DNA of 64,000 nt from positions 310,001-374,000 of the forward strand of contig JAIXMP010000004.1 of the NCBI GenBank assembly GCA_025677815.1, in the 5' to 3' direction. The number at the start of each line of letters is the position of its first letter. The first letter of the stretch is position 1. Source of the stretch: Phascolomyces articulosus. Taxonomy: Eukaryota > Mucoromycota > Mucoromycetes > Mucorales > Lichtheimiaceae. The position numbers and the translations under genes are program-made. The notes under the pieces were generated by a model, which was given only the letters and a program-made list of their open reading frames with translations, was not told the origin of the DNA and ran no database searches. Shown in pieces: positions 39,423-55,852 of the stretch.

Positions 39423-41215
39423 ATGACTAATCATCTTGACCATGAAAAACAAGATTACCAAGCCAACAAAACTTGTTTGACCGATCAATCAATTAACCTT
39501 GAGACACTTCCCCTAGAAATCAAGCATAGAATATTTTCGAAATTGACATTTCATGACCTCATCAAACTTACGGTTGTCAATCAAACATTACGATCCACAA
39601 TACTGGAATGGCCAAATATGTTTCGTGTTCTTTCGAATGAAAATGGGAAATATTGACTGCAAGAAATACTGAAGCCTTATACAGGATTTATTAAAGGGTT
39701 CGATATTCGAAGCCTTGACCTAGTAACACAGCTCAACTACTATTTACGTGATCCCAATGAAAATGAGGAGCAACTCGCAAGATCTTCAATGGATATAAAT
39801 TCTTTAATGGACTTTCTTACTGGGTTACATTGCAACCGCATAGAACGAGGTATGTGTATTATAGTGAAATCATTTTGGCAGCAGATAAATATAATTACAT
39901 TTAACTTCGTCGTACACAAAACATTTTTTTTCTCTATTAGTGGTGCTACATATTAGTGTTTGGTCAGAAAGCTGGTTTGCTCCTTTTTCGACAATGGTCC
40001 AAAATAGCCTTACTCATTTATCGTTACGTTGTTATGCTACTCCAGGCGATGAAACTGGACGAACACTTCCTATTCAAATTCTAACGACTTTTCCCAATTT
40101 GACATATGCCTCGTTTGATTTCTACAGTATGAGTGTAACCACCGAATCACACATGTCTAGTGCTCGTTTGTATAATAATAACCTCGAAAGACAAGAGCAA
40201 CGAGCACAACTTTATGGATTACTACACACACACCTCAACGGTTTAGACATCAATTATTCACTTTATCTAGATGGACCATACATTCCAACGCAGCTATTAC
40301 CATGCTTGCCAAATCTTCGACATATTAGAACATATGGAGATGTTTTTTGGTAGAAACAATGAAGAAATTTATAAAACTTTATTTAACAACTGTCATCAGA
40401 TTGAATCAATCGAACTTGAATCATATAGACCTGATATCACTCGAAGCAAAGTATTGGACTTACCGTCACCACACACGGCCATAGCCGCAATATCAGCAAG
40501 CAATCAAAAAGAAGATTACGAGAGTAGCGGTCTGAAATATCTCGAGTTCGACGACTTTATGGTCCCATTGCTACTATACACCATTTACAAGGAATTATCC
40601 CCTATTCTCACAACACAGTAACAAGTCTTAAACTAATGAGCTTAAACAAAGAATGCTTCAACTATTTGACCATGTTTACGTTTCCGTGTCTACGCGAGTA
40701 TGAAGGAACATTCTTTTACCCTTCCAGAAGAAGAAGAATAGACAACAATGATAACACCCGTATACCAGAAAAAAGACGAGCAGCAGAAGACTTTCATTTG
40801 TTTACAAAGAGAAATGCTATAAACCTTCAAACTATTAAATTTCATAACATTGAAATTACTGACGACATATTATACAACTTTGGTACCCTTCATTTCTTGG
40901 AAACATTACACATTTATCATTGTACAGGGTATACAAAAACTGGTTTAGAAACATTTAAAGAACAATATAATAAGAAGTTTACTGAAGTTATAAGACAATC
41001 ACCACCGACTAGTAAAGGTAAGAATAGTAGAGGATAGCAACATAAAATTATTTTAAATACCTAACTTTATTGTATCATATTGATATACAACTTTTGTTTT
41101 GTTTTGTTTTTGCTAATGTGTAGCAAGACAAGAGAGCGAGGCTCGATTGAGAGAATTATTCGAACAAACACAGCAGCTGCTTAGTGGTCGTATTCCCTTT
41201 CCAAGAAATCATTGA
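39423..41215 (+). pseudogene. Decayed F-box paralogue
   Basis: Tandem paralogue of the gene at 36226. It begins at ATG 39423 with F-box LETLPLEIKHRIFSKLTFHD. After NENGKY there is an in-frame TGA at 39654, beyond which LQEILKPYTGFIKGFDIRSL continues in the same frame. Exon 1 ends after CNRIER at 39849, exactly as in the intact copy; exon 2 begins at 39941. A second break lies at a T-run near 40343, where the frame shifts by one between IRTYGDV and FGRNNEEIYKTLF. A third lies near 40565-40590, where the frame must return to give LQGIIPYSHNTVTSLKL. A small 3' exon (after 41018, GT to ...TGTAG) gives a charged end finishing at 41215. One stop plus two frameshifts make a functional product unlikely unless there are unseen introns. 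Confidence 0.72.
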
Positions 41216-41530
41216 AAAACAATATTTTTTTTTACCTGTCAATAAATAATTGTAACTTTAGTTAACTCACTAAATATTATTCTTTCTCGCTAATATAGTT
41301 TTATTATAAAACGAATTTATGGGTTTTTTTGCTGAAAAAAAAAAAGGTTAAATCAAAAGGAGCTGTCAAATAAGAAAAAAGGCGAAATTTTGAGTCACAC
41401 TTCGTTCTGTACACTTCTTTTTATTCTTTTTTTTTTTTGCCACACACACCAAGTTATATTTTTTTCTTCACACAGGATCTGTTCGATTTCGGGCCCACTT
41501 TTTTGTTTGACATTCTCGTAGCTTCTAATC

Positions 41531-47499
<5,969 letters not shown>

Positions 47500-49137
47500 T
47501 TTTTTTCTCCTTGTCCCATAGCATATATAATAATTTCATCAATGTATAATAAACTCCAAGCTCATCGCACATTTTAATAGCAATAATAATAACTAATGTA
47601 ACTATGATACGTTAAAAGTATATCGGAAAAAAACATGTATACTACGTGTTTTAGCACTTTATAATCACAAGAATTTCAGCTATTTTTGATGGCGTTGTTG
47701 CGCTTCTGAAAAAATTAAGCTTCAGAATGTCAGAAAATGTATAACCGGTAGATAAAACCAATAATAGTATTCATGCGTTTTTGGTCGAAAACATTAATGG
47801 GTGAGGAGTTATTAAAAAATAACACAGGATCAGATAATGTATGTTGCTACCAAATTAAATAAATATAGAAAAGAAAGAAAGGAGGAGGTCCATTGTCTCT
47901 AAAAATAGTGAGGCTGATACTTGCCGGTCATTGCATTTAGTCTTTCTCCAAATATAATGTATATATATATATATTCACAACTCCAGGGATGCCTATTATC
48001 AAAAAGCTAGAATTGTGATGCCTTATTATATGAATTCAGAATGACTACACAAATAAAACAATTTTATAAGTTGCATTGTCGATGCTCGTGGTGAATATGT
48101 ACGGGGGAACAATATATATATATATATAATCAGTTTCATTTTAAGATACGAACGTTGTACTTGATGGACCCAATACCATGACGTTCAATGAATTAACAGG
48201 AATTACTATGCCTGAACAACCAACAACAGTAAAATTACCACAGCAATAAATTATCCTAACTTCACTCCAACAATAAACGGATGCTGTGTTACCCTTCACC
48301 TCAACTTTACTATAATAATAAATGAGTGCTATATGAATTTGAATGTCAAAGATATTGGATTGTTTAGTGATGTAGTTGATGGTGCATAGAAAAATATATA
48401 GATTTTTATGTTTTTTTATTATTAAGTACAATCAATAACTAGTACAGAATTTATGATTATCCTATATATTTTTTTTACTTAAAAAGTGATTTTAAATTAT
48501 TTGGCAATTACAATTACTGTACCTCTTGTTTTGGGTTTCTAACCTTCATTAGATGGACTTATAACAAGCATTTGGACAATAATACTATACGAGTTCAGTA
48601 TAAGGATACTTTTATTAATTTATAATATACTTGTGATTGTTTCTGAAAATAGGAAAATCATGCAAAAAAGGAGCAGTAAGTTATTATGACATAAAACATC
48701 TTCTGTCTTTACGATACTATTGTTACTATATCTTTCTAAGGGTCTTCCAATAGTATGCTATACCGTTCTTCAGTAAGTGTTTTGCATCTCTTCAGATATA
48801 AAATGAATACTGTCCAATTCTTATTTATTAGTTTTATTTTATAACGGCTTCTTTACTCATTAATATCACCTTTCTGAAATTCATATTTTCTACGTTAGAG
48901 TATCACGTATAATAGCAGCAATTATCAACGCAGCGTATGAAACAGCATTTTTTTTTAGTGAAAAAAAAAAAAAAACGATATGGTACTCTAGTAAATAATA
49001 CAGAAAAAGATTCATCGGCACTCATCTCATTATTATTATTTTATTATTCTCATCATCATCGGATCGTCGATATAAAAAAAAATCAGTTTATTAAAAACAC
49101 AAAAAGACATATCACTCTTTAAAGCTATTTTTGATAG
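47500..49137. other. Intergenic region between RPC1 and tRNA-Ser
   Basis: AT-rich, with short (TA)n runs near 47957 and 48115. No recognisable gene or RNA. Confidence 0.5.
49101..49105 (-). terminator. Probable Pol III terminator of tRNA-Ser
   Basis: The first run of five T on the minus strand downstream of the tRNA, ~33 bases past its 3' end, is more distant than usual. A closer run has only three T. Confidence 0.4.
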
Positions 49138-49219
49138 CGACAACTGCAGGATTTGAACCTGCGCGGGCAGAGCCCATGAGATTTCTAGTCTCACGCCTTA
49201 ACCACTCGGCCAAGTTGTC
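49138..49219 (-). tRNA. tRNA-Ser (anticodon AGA)
   Basis: On the minus strand this gives an 82-nt class II tRNA. The acceptor stem GACAACT pairs with AGTTGTC (plus discriminator G). The D-arm with box A-like TGGCCGAGTGGTTAAGGC, anticodon stem TGAGA/TCTCA with loop CTAGAAA (anticodon AGA), a long variable arm, and T-arm GGTTCAAATCC (box B) are all present. No intron. The long variable arm and G discriminator fit Ser; the AGA anticodon (read IGA) decodes UCU/UCC. Confidence 0.96.
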
Positions 49220-50100
49220 CTTGTTGTTTTTGTCGCGTCTGAGGTGAATTTTGAAAGAAATTCGTCTTCAGCTGGTCACGTGACTTCACGACGTCGGTTC
49301 AAACCCAGGAATCCGGGTCGACCAAACAAATTGCGTTAGTAAAATGTTTCGCCTATAGGTTTATCTATTAATGGATGGGTTGATCAACCATCCCATTTTT
49401 GATGATCCCTATCTATCCCTACTAAATGTTATCCCCTTGTTACTCTAGATGATCAAGGTCACATCACCTATAGATATTTTTTAAAAATAATAGATGTAGT
49501 GTTCTCTATATAATAATAATGATATTATAATTATTATTATTTATTTTATATACTATCCAACCCTTATTTGATCATCCTCTTATATTTATTATATTGTCCA
49601 TTATTATGCTCTCTTATTATTTTATGTATTATATATTATTGCCTTATATTTATTTCTATATTTAATTTTATCAAGTTATTGTCATGCAAATATATAAAGG
49701 CAACAAATGTTGCATAAAATAAAAAATGAAACTAATTAGAAATTATCTACTTATATATATTACTATTGATCTACTTTTATCTTTAAACCATTTCCCTTAT
49801 GTTTTATCCTCAATTCTAGTTTCGTGGTATCTACTAAAGAATCTTGGTCTGGTCATAATCATTTATACTTGCAAGTGCAGTGATAGTGAAAAAAATTCAT
49901 AATGGATCTGACATTTTAGAGTATCATCTAATATATCTTTTGGCCTTAGGCATTTAACAACTGGGGTCTAGACTAAAAGTCTATTCCTTTAATGTTATTA
50001 GTTTAGATAGATGATTATTTCTTCCATTGTCAATTGTGTTATTTCCTTTTTCATCTATTAGGATATATTATATATTATTATTATTTTTTTCCTTTAATAT
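49220..50100. other. AT-rich region between tRNA-Ser and the LTR nest
   Basis: No gene. The first ~120 bases are of normal composition (a GTCACGTGAC palindrome near 49276). Beyond that the DNA becomes extremely AT-rich with almost no CpG and few CpA, and may be an older, hypermutated repeat that can no longer be recognised by eye. Confidence 0.5.
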
Positions 50101-50535
50101 TGTTGTATCCAACATACAATGGCTTCACAATAAATAATAATTCTTCATTATTATTATTATTATTACTGTCATTCACCCTATATCTCACTTGTGCGGTGAT
50201 TCTATTTGGATAATTACTTATGTTACACACAGTATTGCACCATCCTCTTTCACATATTGTTAATTATGCTGGATCACGCAATCCTTCTAACGATATCATT
50301 CATGGTCTACTTAAATATACTGTCCTCATAACACGCAATCCAAATGATGCAATCTATATTCTAATATTACACCATAATGTGCAAGTTGTGATAGTCCATC
50401 CATGATGAGCACTTTCTTATAAATAGAGAGATTATTTTTTATCTTAATAAACTTCAGTTCATTTTTTTCGGGTCTCGTTGACTTATCTCGTCTCCTTTTA
50501 TTCTTTTTATTAATTGATTTCTCTCTGATACAACA
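50101..50535 (+). mobile_element. Solo LTR A1 (435 bp)
   Basis: Begins TGTTGTATCC and ends GATACAACA, a 9-bp terminal inverted match (TGTTGTATC/GATACAACA) with the TG...CA ends of LTR retrotransposons. Flanked by a 5-bp duplication AATAT (50096-50100 and 50536-50540). Contains TATA-like TTATAAATAGAGAG and an AATAAA. No internal retroelement sequence adjoins, so it is a solo LTR left by LTR-LTR recombination. Least mutated copy of subfamily A. A 61-codon open frame inside it is not a gene. Confidence 0.92.
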
Positions 50536-51059
50536 AATATTATCTTTTATTATTTTATTAATATTTTTATTATATTTACTATTTTTATTTTTCTTATTTA
50601 TAATCTATGTACTTTCTCATTATTCTTATTTTTCTTTTTTTTTCCTTTTTTATACTTCTTTAGCTTTTAAGTTTCATTAATATATTCTTATTTCTTATTA
50701 TCTATTTTCCTTTTTTTATTACTTATAAAAATTTATTTTCTTTCATCCCTATTATATTAATAAGATCAAATAATAAAAGAGAATAATTAAGAGATTATTA
50801 TATCCAACATATAATAGCTTCTTTAATTATTATTATTATTTATAATAGAAAATGCTATTTACCCTTTGCCTTAATTGTGTAGTAATTATATTTGAAGCAT
50901 AGCTATTGTAATATAGATTATGCTTTTCTCCCAGGCATATCATTTATTATGTAAATATGTAATTTACTTCTTAATTCCTACCCTCATTATTCATATATTC
51001 TATAACTTCTATTATTTATATAGTCTTATAGTATACATAATTTAAATGATGTAGTCTAT

Positions 51060-51505
51060 TGTTATATCAAATATATAATGGCTTCATAATAAATAATAAT
51101 TCTTCATTATTATTATTATTATTAATGTTATTCACCCTATATCTTACTTGTGCAGTGATTCTATTTGGATGATTACTTATATTATATATAGTATTATACC
51201 ATCCTCTTTCATATATTATTAATTATGCTGGATCATGCAATCCTTCTAATAATATCATTTATAGTCTACTTAAATACTTAAATATACTGTCCTCATAACA
51301 CGCAATCCAAATGATGCAATCTATATTCTAATATTACACCATAATGTGCAAGTTGTGATAGTCCATCCATAATGAGCACTTTCTTATAAATAGAGAGATT
51401 ATTTTTTATCTTAATAAACTTTAGTTCATTTTTTTCGGGTCTCGTTGACTTATCTCGTCTCCTTTTATTCTTTTTATTAATTGATTTCTCTCTGATACTA
51501 CAACA
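51060..51505 (+). mobile_element. Solo LTR A2, half mutated and half clean
   Basis: Subfamily A LTR inserted in B1. TSD TCTAT is at 51055-51059 and 51946-51950, the second copy displaced by the later A3 insertion. The 5' half (to about 51275) carries many CpA-to-TpA and TpG-to-TpA changes against A1 and A3. From about 51276 it is free of them and shares both A3-specific changes (CATAATGAGC, CTTTAGTT). The switch coincides with an 8-bp tandem duplication (CTTAAATACTTAAATA). Length is 446, from A1's 435 plus this 8 and 3 extra bases near the end (GATACTACAACA). Confidence 0.88.
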
Positions 51506-51509
51506 TCTA

Positions 51510-51944
51510 TGTTGTATCAGAGAGAAATCAATTAATAAAAAGAATAAAAGGAGACGAGATAAGTCAACGAGACCCGAAAAAAATGAACTAAAGTTTATTA
51601 AGATAAAAAATAATCTCTCTATTTATAAGAAAGTGCTCATTATGGATGGACTATCACAACTTGCACATTATGGTGTAATATTAGAATATAGATTGCATCA
51701 TTTGGATTGCGTGTTATGAGGACAGTATATTTAAGTAGACCATGAATGATATCGTTAGAAGGATTGCGTGATCCAGCATAATTAACAATATGTGAAAGAG
51801 GATGGTGCAATACTGTGTGTAACATAAGTAATTATCCAAATAGAATCACCGCACAAGTGAGATATAGGGTGAATGACAGTAATAATAATAATAATAATGA
51901 AGAATTATTATTTATTGTGAAGCCATTGTATGTTGGATACAACA
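51510..51944 (-). mobile_element. Solo LTR A3, inverted
   Basis: Reverse-complement copy of A1, also 435 bp, with two differences seen by eye. TSD ATCTA at 51505-51509 and 51945-51949 shows it inserted exactly at the A2/target-duplication junction. With A2 it forms a tail-to-tail inverted repeat: ~220-bp perfect arms (about 51276-51498 and 51514-51736) around a ~15-nt loop, so a transcript through it would fold into a long hairpin. Confidence 0.92.
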
Positions 51945-52085
51945 ATCTATAAGAAATATAATACTATAATATATATGTAGTGGCAGTCCATCTATAATGA
52001 GCAATTTAGGTATAAATAGAGAGATTATTTTTAAATCATAATAAACTTTACTGAATTATTTTAGGTCTCATTGACTTATATCATC

Positions 52086-52523
52086 TGTTGTATCCAACAT
52101 ATAATGGCTTCTTAATTATTATTATTACTCATAATAGAAAACGCTATTCACCCTTTGCCTCACTTGTGTGGTAATTATATTTGAAGCACAGCTACTGTGA
52201 CACAGATTATGCTTTTCTCCTAGGCATATCGTTCATTATGCAAATGCGTAATTTACTTCTTGATTCCCACCATCATTGTTCACATGTTCTATAACTTCTG
52301 TTATTCACACAGTCTTATAGCATATATAATTTAAATGATGTAGTCTATAAGAAATATGATACTGTAATACACATGTAGTGGCAGTCTATCTATGATGAGC
52401 AAATTAGTATAAATAGAGAGATTATTTTTGAATCATAATAAAAACTTTACTAAATTATTTTGGGTCTCATTAACATATATTGTCTCCTGTTTATTTCTTT
52501 TATTTGATCTTACTGATACAACA
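52086..52523 (+). mobile_element. Solo LTR B2 (438 bp)
   Basis: Begins TGTTGTATCC, ends GATACAACA, and is flanked by TSD TCATC (52081-52085 and 52524-52528). It interrupts B1 near B1's 3' end. It differs from subfamily A in the middle (CCTCACTTGTGTGGTAATTA, then a GAAGCACAGC block) but shares both ends and the TATAAATAGAGAG promoter-like segment. Few transition mutations, so younger than B1. Confidence 0.9.
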
Positions 52524-52569
52524 TCATCTCCTACTTATTTCTTTTATTTTTGATCTTATTGATACAATA

Positions 52570-53289
52570 CTATCCCATATTTTTTTTTATTTTTACCTTC
52601 CTATCAACTATTTCATTATAAGTAATAATATATATTAAAGCTTATATTTGCTGCTTCTGTTGCATTAGCATTGATAGGAGGAATGACAATATTATTTCTA
52701 ATATGCATTTCTAAGATATAATAAGGAAAGCATTATATAGGAAACATAAATGCTATTTGTGGTGAACCACACTAATACATAATAGATTCACTCATTCATA
52801 AATAACTAGTTAAACATCATTCCATAATAAAACATGATATAACTAATAACACACTATATTACTCTTGATTTGTTCCTCATTACTAATAATCTGGAATATA
52901 GAAGAAAGATAAAGAATAATTACTAAATGGGACAATACACCTATTACTAGGTACATAAAGAAATATCTAGAACTAAGTACATATATATACTTGAATAATT
53001 GGATATTAATCATCCTTTAATCAAAGTCAGTGAAACATAGTACTAGAATGATCTAGTGAATAAAATTATTACATTAGATAGACAAAACATATAAATATGA
53101 GTAAATTTGAACAATAAAAAGATTCTCAATTATATTCTTATCTGTCTCTTTATTTATTACATTCGATTTATTACCATTTCATCTCACTATTGACTAAAAA
53201 TTAAGAAAAGTACTCCATGACAACCACTGCCTCTAGCTGCTGAATCTTCACTGCTATCAATATATATATCATATCTTTCCTAAGTTATA
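52570..53289. other. AT-rich region, no gene recognised
   Basis: Very AT-rich with no open frames of note. It may be a decayed part of the same retroelement or of the ORF relic that follows. No LTR match was found by eye. Confidence 0.4.
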
Positions 53290-53900
53290 TCTATTCAGAT
53301 TCTTCTACTTCTTCTATCTCTCTCACATTACAATCAATTTCATCAGGTTCAGCAATAGCATCATCTAAGAAATCAGGGTCCTCTTCTATATATTCTAAAG
53401 TAATAGTAGTAGTGGTAGATCTTGAAGTATTTATAGTAGTTCAACTTCCTCTACATTTCATTATAGTATTATTAGGAACTAGGGGTAAATCAGGAAAATT
53501 ATACAAAAAGATAACCTATTTAAACCTATTCCTTAGTTTCAGTATTAATCACTCCTCCATTAAAAGGCATTCCTAGTTAGGGAAAGTTATAAAAACCACA
53601 AATATAAGAAATGATATCTGTTTTGTGAAGACGTTTGGCAGTAATAGAGACAGGAGCTCTAATAATAAGAGATGTCAAAGGTAATGATTCAAACAAACCA
53701 AATTGTAGTATTATTTTATAGCATCTTAAGAACATGTCAGTATATTTAATTTCCTGCTTTATAGCTTTAAGACAGTATAGTAATGTACCAAAAGTACAGT
53801 TTTGTACCGCTCCAATAGTTACGCAAATCCATATTAGAGCTTGAAGGAATATTATTAGTAACTACAAGCAATAGCTAATAATAATATAGATTTTTATGCA
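53290..53900 (-). pseudogene. Decayed ORF of unknown (probably transposon) origin
   Basis: On the minus strand, coding-like stretches survive between stops. About 53860-53600 gives TFGTLLYCLKAIKQEIKYTD, MFLRCYKIILQFGLFESLPL and APVSITAKRLHKTDIISYIC before a TAA. Further stops follow, then an acidic end (LEYIEEDPDFLDDAIAEPDE ... EEVEESE) ending near 53293. No family recognised. Several stops are TAA or TAG where CAA, CAG or TGG would restore an open frame, in line with the transitions in the neighbouring LTRs. Confidence 0.5.
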
Positions 53901-54310
53901 CCTTATTTTATTCTACTTTACTCCTCTTCAAGTTCCTGCATGATATTACAAAGTTTCTTGTTTAAACTGGCAGTTTCCGGACCTATTATTTAATAATGTT
54001 AAGTCTTTATAAATAGTTAAAAATAATGGGTTGTTCTTTTTATCGACAACAGCTATAATATATTGGAGAATGATCAATTGATAATCATTGCTAAGCATTT
54101 TTTACTGAAGGTAATTTCTAGCCTAAACTTAAAAAGCTTGTCGCGTTTTAATAATACGAGGCTGGTTTTAGCGGATAAAATAATATCAACAAAGTGATTT
54201 AACCTAAAAGAAAGGGGAGACGGGAGGCGTTGTCTGCGGTTTATCTATCTATCTCTCTATTTTTTATTGTTTATCTTATGGACCGAAGGTAAGAAACAAT
54301 ATATTCCGAC

Positions 54311-54439
54311 ATGGACTTCTTCAATAGTCTTGGAAACTCAATCGTTCTTCAATAAAGTAAAATAGCTCTAGACGCTCAACAACGTGTCGGTGCGATCGCT
54401 TTGGGTGGAGATTCACATCTCTTAGCAACACCAAATGGT
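54311..54439 (+). pseudogene. Possible truncated gene start
   Basis: A plausible leader (CTATCTATCTCTCTATTTTTTA) and ATG give MDFFNSLGNSIVLQ, then TAA. The same frame continues SKIALDAQQRVGAIALGGDS, HLLATPNG, and reaches a GT donor-like GGTAATAAC. The sequence is not low-complexity and looks coding, but no protein family was recognised and no next exon was found before the TVP38 gene. The TAA could be a mutated CAA or could lie in an unrecognised intron. Confidence 0.35.
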
Positions 54440-54646
54440 AATAACTCCTTTTCTTTCTTATTGTTTAAACAAAGAAAATAAAGTTAAAGAAAATACTCTC
54501 TATTCCAAATCCTTGTGGTTTTTGTTCCATTGGATAAAACCAGAGGAAATAGAAAAACAAAGAAAAAGTATAGAGTAAAGTGATTTCATTTATTGATCGA
54601 ATTGCATTGTTCCAATTAAAAATCAGAAAATGACGACATATATGAA

Positions 54647-55852
54647 ATGAATACAGAAGAAGTTCACGAAGCTCGTAATCAATCAGTATCAATTAACGCC
54701 AGCAATGTAGGAGAACAAATATATTGGTTCCCACCAGAAGGAAGTCAGCAAAGAGGAATAAGAGAACATATCACTCAAATACGCCAAGCATTAACGCGCG
54801 AACGGATATGGCAATTTGCCAAGCGATGGAAGTGGATATTAGTAATGACAGCGATATCTGGTTTAATAATGTTGATCGCTTATATTTATCGACGTGAATT
54901 GGCAATTACATTGGAACAACTGAGTGATTTTATCAAACGGATGGGTGCAAGTGGATATTTGTTACTAGGTCTTCTTATCTTTTTGAGTGGATTCCCACCT
55001 ATGATTGGCTATGGACTGTATCAAACATTATCTGGATTTACATTTGGATTTGCTGCTGGATTCCCACTATCCTATTTCAGTGCATTGGCGGGTGCTGTCT
55101 CTTGCTTTGTGATCTCCAGGATGTGGTTTAAAGATCGAGTCCAAAGGTTTATGTTGGATTATCCAAATTTACATGCTGTAGTTCGCGCTGTAGAAAAATC
55201 TGGTTTTAAGGTAATAAATATTTTTAATGGTGATGAAGAGAACTTTACTAAAATCAACTGTTATCCGTAGTTATTCCTTTTAATACGTATATCACCGTAT
55301 CCATTTAATATATTGGTAATTATCATTTTTATTTAATATATATATATACCCAACCTATATTTATGGATATCAACCTAACTTGTATTTTTTGTTTTGTTTT
55401 AGAATGTATTATTTGCTGCAACTGATATCTCGCTTAAAGATTTTGCTCTTGGTACAGCTATATCACTTACTAAGATCGCCCTACATATCTATATTGGTAG
55501 CAGTTTCACATCATTTGCAAAACGTATCCTTGGAGATGATAGTGACTTGACGGATGATGAACGTACAGCAGAAACGATCCGCATTGTGTCCGCCATTGCT
55601 GGATCCATACTCTCTTTTGGTGTCATGATCTATATCTATATTATCACAAAACGTGCTGTAGCACAAATCAATAATAACGAAGAAACTGACGCAGAATCAA
55701 TGGCATTTTTAAATCGAAATGAACCAGACAACAGTTCACTAGTAGAATGGATGGATTGGAACGAAGAGGATGACGATGACGATGATAACGATAACAATCA
55801 ACAACATACACCGCGTCAGCGAACATCAGCTGATGTAGAACGTGGAATATAA
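54647..55852 (+). CDS. TVP38: TVP38/TMEM64-family (VTT domain) membrane protein
   Basis: Golgi/ER multi-pass protein of the VTT/DedA-like family, linked to vesicle traffic and, in relatives, lipid scrambling. Three exons: 54647-55210, 55271-55315 (45 nt), 55403-55852; 352 aa. After a ~60-residue hydrophilic N-terminus come a transmembrane helix and the VTT core: FLSGFPPMIGYGLYQTLSGF, FTFGFAAGFPLSYFSALAGA, SGFKLLFLIRISPYPFNILN, VLFAATDISLKDFALGTAIS. The small middle exon is essential: it supplies the conserved IRISPYPFN block, which would be lost if 55211-55402 were taken as one intron. The C-terminal tail is acidic (EEDDDDDDNDNN). The ATG choice is the first that gives the complete N-terminal cytosolic segment. 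Confidence 0.87.

Larger units (their letters stand above)
50796..52569 (+). mobile_element. Old solo LTR B1, split by three later insertions
   Basis: LTR of subfamily B read in three pieces: 50796-51059, 51951-52085 and 52529-52569, joining to ~440 bp against 438 bp for the clean copy B2. Its ends have decayed: TATTATATCC for TGTTGTATCC and CAATA for CAACA. Compared with B2, most differences are C-to-T or G-to-A, usually at CpA/TpG (for example ATTCACACAG in B2 is ATTTATATAG here). No matching target duplication is visible at its ends. It is the oldest member, since A2, A3 and B2 all lie inside it. Confidence 0.85.

Noticed and set aside
49290..49325. GGTTCAAACCC next to the tRNA-Ser gene, resembling another box B
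   Set aside because: No cloverleaf can be drawn around it; at most a tRNA relic.
50220..50405. Identical 61-codon open frames at 50220-50405 (+) and 51640-51825 (-)
   Set aside because: They are the same part of two LTR copies in opposite orientation, with no sign of a conserved protein.
55211..55402. Single long intron in TVP38
   Set aside because: It would delete the conserved IRISPYPFN block, which is found as a clean 45-nt exon at 55271-55315.
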